Assembly: GCA_964496905.1 (NCBI GenBank)
Contig: CAZCAQ010000003.1
Location: 1 to 64,000 of the forward strand
DNA from: CAZCAQ01 sp964496905
Lineage (GTDB): Bacteria > Patescibacteriota > WWE3 > UBA101185 > UBA10185
DNA length: 64,000 nucleotides
Direction of reading: 5' to 3'
The notes beneath the pieces are model-generated. The model had not been told where the DNA came from and made no database searches. It was given only the letters and a program-made list of their open reading frames with translations. A program made the translations under genes and the position numbers. Shown in pieces: positions 1-7,434 of this stretch (position 1 is the first letter of the stretch; every line of letters begins with the position of its first letter).

Positions 1-107
1 CTAGTGATATTAGTTTTACAGTTTTTTTGGGGTTTTGCAAGGGGGTATGTGCCTACGCACTAATGAGGCGGATTTATATACAAATGGCGTTTTAACCACA
101 TTTTTGT

Positions 108-113
108 TAGTAT
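108..113 (+). promoter_or_regulatory. -10 element, leaderless start of the transglutaminase-like gene
   Basis: TAGTAT ends six bases before the ATG at 120 and has a TGT immediately upstream (extended -10 type). No clear -35 is visible. A transcript would begin at or next to the start codon. The 107 bases before it hold nothing else I recognise. Confidence 0.45.
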
Positions 114-119
114 CACGCA

Positions 120-776
120 ATGACAGTATTAGATGATATGCCAACAGAAGCAGAAGTTGAAAAACATGGTCTAGAACGACTCAGCACGGAACAATTGCAA
201 AAAATAGTCTATAGTTATAACGAGGAGTGGCAAGTGCCCTATAGCATAGATACAGATCCTCTCAATCTGGACCAGGGATCTTTTGCAGACTGTGTAGGAA
301 AAGTGTATAGATTGAGGCAAGACTTGCTTACCATTGGATTACATGCGACGGAACTTCGCATAATGTATTGCGCATTCGAGTGGAGTGAGCTGCTAGAGGA
401 TATTAGTAAGCGAGTAGCAAATAACCAAATTGGAGAACTTATAAAGGATATTAAATATATTCCTCATTCAAAAGGTGCGCATGTATATCTTGAAGTATAC
501 ACTGGGCATGAAACAGGCATGAAGTGGCTCCCAATTGATCCGACCTGGGATCCAGGACTAAGCTACGCTTTACCTTCATCTCCTTGGAGTGCAGAAACAG
601 GTACGCTTATTGCAGTCAAAAGTACTGAAGAAGCAGAAATACTTCCGTATGAGGATTTCTTAGATACTGATTGGATAGATCCTGATTTAAGGGCAAATAC
701 GACTTTCTTTCAGGGTTTCAACGAACTTCTCTCACAAATTCGTCAGCTAGGTGCATCTGAAAAGGCTCAAACATAG
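120..776 (+). CDS. transglutaminase-like cysteine protease/transferase fold protein
   Basis: A 218-residue soluble protein with no signal peptide or membrane segment. Residues about 50-145 have the order of a transglutaminase-like (papain-fold) core: Cys58 in a GSFADCVGK context that starts a helix, His121 in a strand (GAHVYLEVY) and Asp140 in LPIDPTWDP. That spacing matches the Cys-His-Asp triad of the family. I infer a peptidase, amidase or crosslinking activity; the substrate is unknown. The cytosolic location is unusual, because many bacterial relatives are exported or membrane-anchored. The ATG at 120 has no Shine-Dalgarno sequence but lies six bases after a -10-like TAGTAT. The next gene is 67 bases downstream and has its own promoter. 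Confidence 0.6.
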   Translation: MTVLDDMPTEAEVEKHGLERLSTEQLQKIVYSYNEEWQVPYSIDTDPLNLDQGSFADCVGKVYRLRQDLLTIGLHATELRIMYCAFEWSELLEDISKRVANNQIGELIKDIKYIPHSKGAHVYLEVYTGHETGMKWLPIDPTWDPGLSYALPSSPWSAETGTLIAVKSTEEAEILPYEDFLDTDWIDPDLRANTTFFQGFNELLSQIRQLGASEKAQT

Positions 777-809
777 ATGTATACTTTGCTGCCACTTATT
801 ATATATGGG

Positions 810-837
810 TTGATTCTTATCTGTTTTGTAGTATTAT
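810..837 (+). promoter_or_regulatory. promoter of the first multi-TM gene
   Basis: TTGATT (810-815), a 16-bp spacer and TATTAT (832-837), followed six bases later by the GTG start at 844. The 15-nt core TTGTAGTATTATCAC (826-840) recurs exactly at 5463-5477, upstream of the DPM1-like gene. Confidence 0.55.
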
Positions 838-843
838 CACGCT

Positions 844-1668
844 GTGTATCTACGTGGTTGCAGGTTAACTGCACTTACTTGTTTTATGTATTACATAGCC
901 TTGAGTATCTGGGTTAATATTTTTGACCAGCAAAATCAAATGTTAAGAGACTTATTTGCTGATACATACTTTCTTGTGCCTCTTTTATCCTTTATTGGCG
1001 GATTATTTGCTGCCTATCACTGGCATTTGCTACATACCAATATAGGCAAAGCTCTCATAGCTTTTTCTATAGGTCAACTAATGCAAACTCTTGGACAAGT
1101 CACTTACTCAATATATTATGTTGTACTTGGCGTTGAAAACCCATATTTCACTCTGGGAGATATCTTTTATTTATCCAGTCTTATTTTCTTTATTTTGGGA
1201 TTTATATTCTTATATAAGGGTATGGGCATTACTTTACATATGGTCAGTAAGCATTGCATGCAAATTATAACCGGTATTATTTTATTCCTAGTTATAGTCA
1301 AAATAGCTCTTCCTGTTGGATTTTTAATCTTTAGTGACGAGCTTGTAATGGCGTATATCTCTATAGGAATTATACTAGTGTGTTTGGTGTCATTTTTACT
1401 TGTTTCTACGTGGTATGTACTTGCGGGTGCATTTAGGCAAAGTTTTATTCTAATATTTTTATCATTTATAGTTTTACTTGTGGCGGACGCAGTGTATTTA
1501 AATGAGACTTACACTGGATCTTGGCAAGCAGGTGGGATAAGTGATACATTTTATTTAATTTCATATTTTCTTCTGGGATTGGGGCTGACTACACTAGGTA
1601 ATAAGTTTTATAAACCACAAACTGAACCAATCTCTGTATTTTTTAGTTACGAATCGCTTATTGATTAA
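844..1668 (+). CDS. multi-TM sensor-like membrane protein (paralogue 1)
   Basis: A 274-residue polytopic protein with about eight hydrophobic segments and no soluble domain. It is clearly paralogous to the opposite-strand gene at 3331-4200; both have a NPY..(L/F)G(D/E)IFY motif in the middle and an (A)G(I/L)SD..(F/Y)(L/I)ISYFL motif near the end. The two motifs resemble each other within one protein, which suggests an internal duplication. The pattern resembles the membrane domain in front of some diguanylate cyclases and histidine kinases, but no output domain is present. The GTG start is chosen because it lies six bases after the -10; an ATG at 886 would remove part of TM1. Function unknown; a sensor or small-molecule-binding role is a guess. 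Confidence 0.6.
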   Translation: MYLRGCRLTALTCFMYYIALSIWVNIFDQQNQMLRDLFADTYFLVPLLSFIGGLFAAYHWHLLHTNIGKALIAFSIGQLMQTLGQVTYSIYYVVLGVENPYFTLGDIFYLSSLIFFILGFIFLYKGMGITLHMVSKHCMQIITGIILFLVIVKIALPVGFLIFSDELVMAYISIGIILVCLVSFLLVSTWYVLAGAFRQSFILIFLSFIVLLVADAVYLNETYTGSWQAGGISDTFYLISYFLLGLGLTTLGNKFYKPQTEPISVFFSYESLID

Positions 1669-1673
1669 AAACC

Positions 1674-2534
1674 ATGCTTAAAAAGATAAACGCAGGAAAC
1701 GATTTCAATATAATTCAGGAATTTTTTGACAATAATATACCTTATTCTGATTTTAGTGCTATCAGTTTAGTATCTTGGAGTCATGGGAAAGATGTTTTTT
1801 ACTCCTTAACTGATGAGGGCCTCATAGTTAAAATGCCAACATACTTAGGTGAGGAGTATATCTATTCTGCGTATTTGTTACAATTCAATACCCAATTTAT
1901 ATGTGAGTTGAAAAACCTTTCAAACAAATTCCATTACGTACCAGAAAGTTCCCTAAAGTATTTTCCTGATACCACTATTATTAAAGAGGATAGAGATGCA
2001 TTTGATTATATTTACATAATTGAAAAACTTGCGAATATTGATAAAGATTCAAATCATTTAGCACAACATATTCATAAGTTTGAAGCTGCTTTCAGCAATA
2101 TCACTTATAGAAAAATTAACCTTCTAGATAATACTACTAGAAGATCCCTCTTAGAATTGTGCATGGAATGGTGTATGGCAAAAAACTTTAATACTGTGGA
2201 TACTGCCTCCGAGTTGTACGCCCTAAACACTTACTTTAAGTATTCAACTTCTATTAAAGATTTTTCAGTGGGAATATTTGATGGTGATAAATTGATAGCA
2301 TATACTTTAAACGAATTGCACGGTAAGGAATGGGTTATTGGCCACTTTGGTAAATCCTCCTATAGTTACAAGCACAGCTCTTTACTTTCTGAGGTTTATT
2401 CAGCTAAGTTACTTTACGAGCAAGGTATCAAATATCTTAACCACCAACAGGATACTGGCATTTTAAGTTTGCGCTCCTTTAAGGAAAGTTTGCAACCTGA
2501 GAAATTCCTAAAGAAATACACTATTGAAATTTAG
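1674..2534 (+). CDS. DUF2156 / LPG-synthase C-terminal-like (GNAT fold) protein
   Basis: 286 residues, soluble. The segment around residues 110-135 (DYIYIIEKLANI...HLAQHIHKF) corresponds to the characteristic Y-x-Y...KLA.. K..H..+F signature of DUF2156. The end (HQQDTG...LR.FKESLQP) matches the family's N.e.DlG...LR..K....P block. The family shares its tandem-GNAT fold with the C-terminal domain of phosphatidylglycerol lysyltransferase (MprF) and uses aminoacyl-tRNA or acyl-CoA-like donors. The substrate here is unknown. The gene starts five bases after the multi-TM gene, probably in one operon. It ends tail to tail with the methyltransferase on the other strand, with a 4-base overlap. Confidence 0.65.
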   Translation: MLKKINAGNDFNIIQEFFDNNIPYSDFSAISLVSWSHGKDVFYSLTDEGLIVKMPTYLGEEYIYSAYLLQFNTQFICELKNLSNKFHYVPESSLKYFPDTTIIKEDRDAFDYIYIIEKLANIDKDSNHLAQHIHKFEAAFSNITYRKINLLDNTTRRSLLELCMEWCMAKNFNTVDTASELYALNTYFKYSTSIKDFSVGIFDGDKLIAYTLNELHGKEWVIGHFGKSSYSYKHSSLLSEVYSAKLLYEQGIKYLNHQQDTGILSLRSFKESLQPEKFLKKYTIEI

Positions 2535-3292
2535 GAGGTGGTTTTTCTATAGGCTAGTATCAGCATTTCCGGATACAAAGAGCCTGTCCATTCGTATTTA
2601 TCAAGGAAACTCTTTGGGTATGGTGGGTAATACTCCAGTAGCTTTTCATAGCCCATTTTTTTGAAAATCCGATCATAATAGCGACTACCTTTGATATAAA
2701 CAGGAATGCTTACACCTTCAAAATTTGCATAACCTCTTTTTGGGTTAGCGTTAGAATCAAAGTTCTCAAAGAGGTCCTCTATTTCAAGAGAATTAATTAT
2801 ATGCTTTTCTGGAAATACTGAAAAAATTAGGATTCCATCTCTTTTCAAAGTAGTAGTTAAATTAGTAATTGCAGTAGGCATATCACGTATCCAATCGAAA
2901 ACGTGCATCGCTGTCACAACATCGAAGGTATTCTTTAGTTCGTTTTGAAATAGCTCACTTTTGTGATTACCGTATAGAAGACTAATGTCTTTAGGTAGCG
3001 CTAGACTGGCTTTTTGAAGCATTTCTTTTGAATAGTCCATACCTGTTACATTGTGCCCTTGCGTATGAAATGCTTTACATAAAGAACCTACACCGCATCC
3101 AAAATCCAATACACTTAGATGCTTTTTTCCTAGAAATTGACTTTGAGTTTCTATCTGACTAAAAAAAACAGGCCAACCAATATGTATATTAACTGCGGCG
3201 TCTGGTTCAATGTCTTCCTCAGTGATATGAGTATCAAAGTAAGTAGCTAGTTTGTCCCAAAGCCATTCATTTTTCTTTTTGAGGTTATCCAT
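2531..3292 (-). CDS. class I SAM-dependent methyltransferase
   Basis: 253 residues from the chosen start. The motif I glycine loop VLDFGCGVGS lies at residues 61-70, followed by an acidic end of strand 2 (GMDYS) and a motif IV-like VVTAMHVFDW. No membrane segment or signal is seen, so it is cytosolic; the acceptor cannot be told from the sequence. The open frame extends 12 codons upstream, but the ATG at 3292 is preferred because TTGACA (3323-3328), a 17-bp spacer and TACTAT (3300-3305) place transcription start right at this codon. It lies downstream of the second multi-TM gene on the same strand. Confidence 0.75.
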   Translation of the reverse strand: MDNLKKKNEWLWDKLATYFDTHITEEDIEPDAAVNIHIGWPVFFSQIETQSQFLGKKHLSVLDFGCGVGSLCKAFHTQGHNVTGMDYSKEMLQKASLALPKDISLLYGNHKSELFQNELKNTFDVVTAMHVFDWIRDMPTAITNLTTTLKRDGILIFSVFPEKHIINSLEIEDLFENFDSNANPKRGYANFEGVSIPVYIKGSRYYDRIFKKMGYEKLLEYYPPYPKSFLDKYEWTGSLYPEMLILAYRKTTS

Positions 3293-3299
3293 CTGTCCT

Positions 3300-3328
3300 A
3301 TAGTAAAGCAAGATCTTCCTCCTGTCAA
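3300..3328 (-). promoter_or_regulatory. consensus promoter of the methyltransferase gene
   Basis: On the minus strand: TTGACA (3328-3323), exactly 17 bp, then TACTAT (3305-3300), then seven bases to the ATG at 3292. A near-perfect sigma-70-type promoter with essentially no 5' leader. Confidence 0.7.
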
Positions 3329-3330
3329 TA

Positions 3331-4200
3331 CTATGGGCTAGTGTTTGATATTTTATGAGCTGCGCTTTCATACAATACCAGACCTATACCCATTAGAAAA
3401 TATGAAATGATGAACATTAAGTCGCTTAATCCAGCTGGTTGCCACATGTCATTTCGTGTTTGATATAGAAATATCCCATCTGCAAAATACTGAAAAATTA
3501 AAGCAAACAAAATAAATAACACACGAGCACGCATTATTCCTCCCAATAGGTTTGTTGAAAGTACGTAAGTACATATAGCTAAAGAAACAAATAAAGTTTG
3601 TCCAAGTGGATAATATATATCAAGGAATCTATTAAGTAGTGGTTCTGTGGGATCAATCCTCCCGTGTATAAAAACAAAATACGATCCAATCAATAACGCT
3701 AAGGTGATAGTTATAGCGTAGAGTTTACCTTTTCTAGTACTTAATGAGAACTTTGCACCTGACGCTACACCAAGATTCCATATGCCCATTAAATACAAAG
3801 GTGCGCTTATCATGTAAAAAATTTCTCCAAAAGCAGGATAAGGATTTTCTATATTGGTTAAGTAATATATCAGTGTGTAACTCAAGTTTCCTAGAAATTG
3901 CATTAGCAATCCTGCAGAAAGATAAATTAATGCTTTTCCTACAACACTATTTTTACCGCCCCAATCTTTAGATACTAAATAACCGAAGACAGCTGCTATT
4001 AAAGCTATTATTCCATATGTATCTGTAAGATAACCGCTTTGTAAATTATCAGCAGGTAAGAAAAAATTAATATACAACCCCCATAAAATAAAAAAAACTG
4101 AAACAAAGGTTAATATAAGCATTTTATTTTTCATATTTACTTTATATGGTAGGTTTATAATGGTTTTTTTGTCAACCACTTGAATCTTTTGCTCAGTCAT
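3331..4200 (-). CDS. multi-TM sensor-like membrane protein (paralogue 2)
   Basis: 289 residues with a short charged N-terminus (about 24 residues) and about eight membrane segments. It is the paralogue of the gene at 844-1668: IENPYPAFGEIFY and AGLSDLMFIISYFL align with VENPYFTLGDIFY and GGISDTFYLISYFL. No enzymatic or signalling domain follows the membrane region. The gene is divergent from the CAP-domain gene; the 19-bp gap holds both promoters. The methyltransferase lies downstream on the same strand. Function unknown; a stand-alone sensory or transport membrane domain is possible. Confidence 0.6.
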   Translation of the reverse strand: MTEQKIQVVDKKTIINLPYKVNMKNKMLILTFVSVFFILWGLYINFFLPADNLQSGYLTDTYGIIALIAAVFGYLVSKDWGGKNSVVGKALIYLSAGLLMQFLGNLSYTLIYYLTNIENPYPAFGEIFYMISAPLYLMGIWNLGVASGAKFSLSTRKGKLYAITITLALLIGSYFVFIHGRIDPTEPLLNRFLDIYYPLGQTLFVSLAICTYVLSTNLLGGIMRARVLFILFALIFQYFADGIFLYQTRNDMWQPAGLSDLMFIISYFLMGIGLVLYESAAHKISNTSP

Positions 4201-4219
4201 TTAATAATCTAAACACACC
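4201..4219. promoter_or_regulatory. 19-bp divergent promoter gap
   Basis: The whole gap between the multi-TM gene (minus, start 4200) and the CAP gene (plus, start 4220). A minus-strand TAGATT (4211-4206) is five bases from its ATG, and a plus-strand TAATCT (4205-4210) is nine bases from its ATG. The two hexamers occupy nearly the same bases, so RNA polymerase could probably use only one direction at a time. Confidence 0.4.
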
Positions 4220-5176
4220 ATGAAACACCATATCCTGCCAAACCACAAAACAAAAACACGTGCGACCTTTCTTTCTCAACACTTTTTGGCATTTTACGCA
4301 ATGGCGCTATTTGTGCTCATACACGCGCTCAACTTTATACCAAAAGTAGCCCCAGGAGTTCTAAGTTACGCTTCAAACATAAGTTTTAACGATCTATACA
4401 CAGAAACTAACAAAATTCGCCAGGAACAGGGACTGGCTCAACTAAAGACTAACGATAAGCTCTCTGCTGCGGCTTATAAAAAGGCTCAGCACATGTTTAA
4501 GAATAACTATTGGGCTCATGTTTCTCCCGATGGTACAGAGCCTTGGTACTTTATTCTCAATGAAAATTACGATTATGTTTATGCGGGCGAAAACTTAGCT
4601 AAAAACTTTAATAATTCTCGCGATGTTGTTGAAGCATGGTACAAATCTCCTTCGCACCGCGAAAACCTTTTGAATCCCAATTATGACGAAATTGGCTATG
4701 CTGTTGTAAATGGCGTTTTAGACGGATATCAAACGACTTTAGTGGTTCAAATGTTTGGAAAGTCTAAGCAGCCTAGTTATTCGGCTAGTTCAGATAATGT
4801 TCAGGGTACCGATACGATTCCGTCAGAAAATGAACAAACAGCGCAAATTCCTGTAGAACAGCCAACCGTCGCAGAAATTCCTGAGGATACGGATATCAAA
4901 GAATATGCCCAGCCAAATGTTCCGCAACAAGCCCCGTATCAAGAGGAAATAGTTGTGTACAAGCCATTGCTAACAATTAAAGACGTTACGGCGTTTAATC
5001 AAACGGTTAGCATAGCTTTTGGCGGTTTTTTAGTTTCCTTATTGTCACTCGATTTTTGGTATTCACGCCGAAAAACCATTTTAAAGCCTACGGGTCATAC
5101 TCTTGCGCATATAATGTTTTTAACTATTTTGGTCATAAGTATTTTAGTTTTAATAAAACCAGGAGTAATTCTTTAA
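4220..5176 (+). CDS. CAP-domain (SCP/PR-1, YkwD-like) membrane-anchored surface protein
   Basis: 318 residues. A hydrophobic segment at about 22-48 acts as signal or anchor. The CAP domain spans about 55-180 with its signature residues: His100 (AHVSPDG), Glu124 (AGENLA) and His147 (SPSHRENLL), the usual cavity His/Glu set. A Pro/Gln/Glu-rich linker (185-245) is followed by two membrane segments (about 262-280 and 296-313). CAP proteins are extracellular and bind sterols, lipids or peptides or act as peptidases; the bacterial role is poorly defined. I infer display on the outer face of the cell membrane. Confidence 0.85.
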   Translation: MKHHILPNHKTKTRATFLSQHFLAFYAMALFVLIHALNFIPKVAPGVLSYASNISFNDLYTETNKIRQEQGLAQLKTNDKLSAAAYKKAQHMFKNNYWAHVSPDGTEPWYFILNENYDYVYAGENLAKNFNNSRDVVEAWYKSPSHRENLLNPNYDEIGYAVVNGVLDGYQTTLVVQMFGKSKQPSYSASSDNVQGTDTIPSENEQTAQIPVEQPTVAEIPEDTDIKEYAQPNVPQQAPYQEEIVVYKPLLTIKDVTAFNQTVSIAFGGFLVSLLSLDFWYSRRKTILKPTGHTLAHIMFLTILVISILVLIKPGVIL

Positions 5177-5200
5177 AAACACTAAAAAAGGATCTTTTTT

Positions 5201-5497
5201 ATGCAACACGGCAAAATCACACACAAACATGATACTTCACAAAAAACCGAAATTGCCCATTATTTAGTTCTTTTTTGTGGATTAATGTTTTTTGCTGTAA
5301 TGGCCTATTTTTACCGTCTTGACCCTTCTGTACAGTTTTTAATGTTTTTTGCCGCAACAGCCTTTTATACTCTTTGGGGAGTAATTCATCATTATCTTGA
5401 AAACAGACTGACTTGGGCCGTAGTTGCCGAATATCTATTTTTCGCTTTCATTGTCTTTTTTCTTGTAGTATTATCACTAGGCACTTTCTGGCACTAA
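5201..5497 (+). CDS. small membrane protein, unknown
   Basis: 98 residues with three predicted membrane segments (about 20-38, 43-60, 70-95) and a His/Lys-rich N-terminus (HGKITHKHD). I recognise no family. The ATG has an AAGGA Shine-Dalgarno (5188-5192) with an 8-base gap and lies 24 bases after the CAP gene, so it is probably co-transcribed with it. Confidence 0.6.
   Translation: MQHGKITHKHDTSQKTEIAHYLVLFCGLMFFAVMAYFYRLDPSVQFLMFFAATAFYTLWGVIHHYLENRLTWAVVAEYLFFAFIVFFLVVLSLGTFWH
5463..5477 (+). promoter_or_regulatory. possible promoter core of the DPM1-like gene
   Basis: TTGTAGTATTATCAC, identical over 15 nt to the promoter core at 826-840. It lies inside the end of the small membrane protein gene. 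Its TATTAT (5469-5474) would start transcription about 24 bases before the ATG at 5505. It could also be a chance match in coding sequence. Confidence 0.3.
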
Positions 5498-5504
5498 TAT
5501 CTAT

Positions 5505-6629
5505 ATGAAAATAACAATTGTAATACCTACATACAACGAGGCTGAAAATATTGAGCGCCTCATTCCAATTCTTGCGCAAGAGTTTAAAAAGGCACCTCAA
5601 CACCAGTTTACCGTTTTAGTGGTTGATGCCAATTCTCCCGATGGTACTGCGCAAAAGGTTCGTGAGCTTTCAATACACTACCCATTTGCTCAAGTTTTAG
5701 TTGAGACTGAAAAAAACGGCCTTGGCGCTGCGTATGTTTTTGCATTTAAACATGTTTTGGCAAATATTCCTTCGGACGCTGTTATTGAGATGGATGCGGA
5801 CTTTCAGCACAAACCTTCAGATGTTCTTAAGCTGGCCGAAAAGGCTGACGAAGGTTACGACTATGTAATTGGTTCCCGCTTTATAGAAGGTGGAAGTATT
5901 CCAAAAGATTGGAGCTTGTATCGAAAGTTAATAAGTAAAGGTGGCAATATTTTTTCAAGCATAGTTTTAGGCATTAGAGGCGTCCATGACTATACTTCTG
6001 GATTTAAGCTTACAAAAGTTCAGGGTGTTTTAGATAAAATGGATCTAGATAACATAATGTCAAAAGGCTTTGCTTACAAAATTGACCTTTTATACAAAGC
6101 CAAAAAGGTTGGAGCTCGCATTGGAGAAGTGCCTATTGAATTTGGTTTGCGTGACAGAGGGGATTCCAAAATGGAAAAAAATAATTTTATGGATTCGCTT
6201 AAGGTTGTAATAATGCTGCGTATGAACGAACACCCTTCTTTTTACAAGTTCTTAATGGTAGGTTTTGCGGGACTGGGCACAGATATAATACTATTTAATA
6301 CATTCCGTCTTTTTATGGCTTCGGGATATGCGAGCGCACTTGCGGGGCTTTTTGCAATGTGCGTAACTTATACTCTTAACAATTTTTGGTCGTTTAAACA
6401 TCAAAAAAAAGAATCAAGATGGCTCTTTTTGCGTGACTTTCCAGTTTATGCAATCAGTTCGTACATTCCCATAGTATTTAGAAGTCTTCTTGTTGGTTGG
6501 TCCGAAGAAACTTTTGGCAAAACATTTCTTGTAGACAATATTGCCTTTTTTATAGGAATTTCTTTTGGTCTAATTTGGAACTACACCGTATATAGCAGAG
6601 TAATTTGGAGGAAGAAAAAAGCAGCTTAG
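5505..6629 (+). CDS. polyprenyl-phosphate mannose synthase-like GT2 fused to a GtrA domain
   Basis: 374 residues. Residues 1-240 are a GT-A glycosyltransferase of the DPM1 type: IVIPTYNEAENI at the start, Asp41 in VVDANSPDGT, the D97-A-D99 metal site and the HDYTSGFKL block (161-169). Residues about 246-372 form a GtrA-like four-helix membrane domain. The reaction is transfer of a sugar from a nucleotide donor to polyprenyl phosphate, giving the single-sugar lipid donors that outside-facing GT-C enzymes use. GtrA proteins help move or anchor such lipids. This is the first gene of the glycan locus. Mannose is the family default; the actual sugar is not shown by the sequence. Confidence 0.85.
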   Translation: MKITIVIPTYNEAENIERLIPILAQEFKKAPQHQFTVLVVDANSPDGTAQKVRELSIHYPFAQVLVETEKNGLGAAYVFAFKHVLANIPSDAVIEMDADFQHKPSDVLKLAEKADEGYDYVIGSRFIEGGSIPKDWSLYRKLISKGGNIFSSIVLGIRGVHDYTSGFKLTKVQGVLDKMDLDNIMSKGFAYKIDLLYKAKKVGARIGEVPIEFGLRDRGDSKMEKNNFMDSLKVVIMLRMNEHPSFYKFLMVGFAGLGTDIILFNTFRLFMASGYASALAGLFAMCVTYTLNNFWSFKHQKKESRWLFLRDFPVYAISSYIPIVFRSLLVGWSEETFGKTFLVDNIAFFIGISFGLIWNYTVYSRVIWRKKKAA

Positions 6630-6634
6630 CCAGT

Positions 6635-6668
6635 TTGGCTTTTTGGCGCTGTTGCGGTAAAATTACCG
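6635..6668 (+). promoter_or_regulatory. promoter with a palindrome over the -10
   Basis: TTGGCT (6635-6640), a 17-bp spacer and TAAAAT (6658-6663), nine bases before the ATG at 6673. A perfect inverted repeat CGGTAA-AA-TTACCG (6655-6668) covers the -10, so a repressor site is possible. Confidence 0.45.
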
Positions 6669-6672
6669 GGAT

Positions 6673-7434
6673 ATGGACGAAGGAATTAACTATTCTATTG
6701 TAATACCTGCCTACAACGAAGAAGGCGGAATTACGGCTTCTCTGACCCAAGTCATGAACTATATGAGCTCATTTGACCCTCTTTTTGAGGTTATTGTTGT
6801 TGATGACGGCAGTGCCGATTCTACGGCTCAAAAAGTGCAAGATTACGCACAGTATCACCCTGAAATCACTTTAATAAAAAATGCCCACAAAGGTAAAGCA
6901 GCTACTGTAACAGCTGGAGTTCTGGCTGCGCAGGGTAAGTATATTCTTACGGCTGATGCAGATATGGCAACGCCAATTGATGAGCTCAAGCGCTTTGTTC
7001 ATTGGATTGAAGACCATGATTACGACATAGTTATTGCTTCCCGTGAAGGCGCTGGCGCCAAAAGGCAAGGTGAGCCACTTTTTAGGCACGTAATTGGACG
7101 TGTTTTTAACTTGATGGTAAGACTAATTGCAGTTCCACAATTTTCAGATACTCAATGTGGATTTAAACTTTATACAAAAGAAACTGCACATGATATATTT
7201 TCTAGGCTAATAGTTTATAAAGATCAAGATAAAGTTTTAAAAAAGGCTTTTCTTGGTGCTTTTGACGTTGAAATTATTTTTATAGCTTTAAAGCGTGGCT
7301 ACAAAGTTAAATCTGTCCCTGTCACGTGGACATATATTAAGACCACAAGGCTTAATTTTTTGGAAACATCTGCCAAAATGGCAAGAGATGTTGTTAAAAT
7401 TCGCTTAAATGGTCTGAAAGGAGCCTATAAATGA
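6673..7434 (+). CDS. ALG5-like polyprenyl-phosphate glucosyltransferase (GT2)
   Basis: 253 residues, GT-A fold: VIPAYNEEGGI near the start, Asp44-Asp45 (VVDDGS), metal site D95-A-D97 and the SDTQCGFKLY block at 158-167 that is typical of dolichyl-phosphate glucosyltransferases. There is no C-terminal membrane domain. It probably makes polyprenyl-phosphate glucose or a related lipid donor. It has its own promoter with a palindrome and overlaps UDP-glucose dehydrogenase by ATGA, so sugar-nucleotide and lipid-sugar synthesis are translationally coupled. Confidence 0.8.
   Translation: MDEGINYSIVIPAYNEEGGITASLTQVMNYMSSFDPLFEVIVVDDGSADSTAQKVQDYAQYHPEITLIKNAHKGKAATVTAGVLAAQGKYILTADADMATPIDELKRFVHWIEDHDYDIVIASREGAGAKRQGEPLFRHVIGRVFNLMVRLIAVPQFSDTQCGFKLYTKETAHDIFSRLIVYKDQDKVLKKAFLGAFDVEIIFIALKRGYKVKSVPVTWTYIKTTRLNFLETSAKMARDVVKIRLNGLKGAYK

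Noticed and set aside
777..917. A 46-codon hydrophobic frame starting right after the transglutaminase-like gene
   Set aside because: It overlaps the promoter and start of the multi-TM gene in another frame, and the paralogue comparison shows TM1 is already encoded from the GTG at 844, so no frameshift is needed.
4865..4960. Possible repeat region in the CAP protein linker
   Set aside because: Pro/Gln/Glu-rich and low in complexity, but no true tandem repeat unit can be defined.
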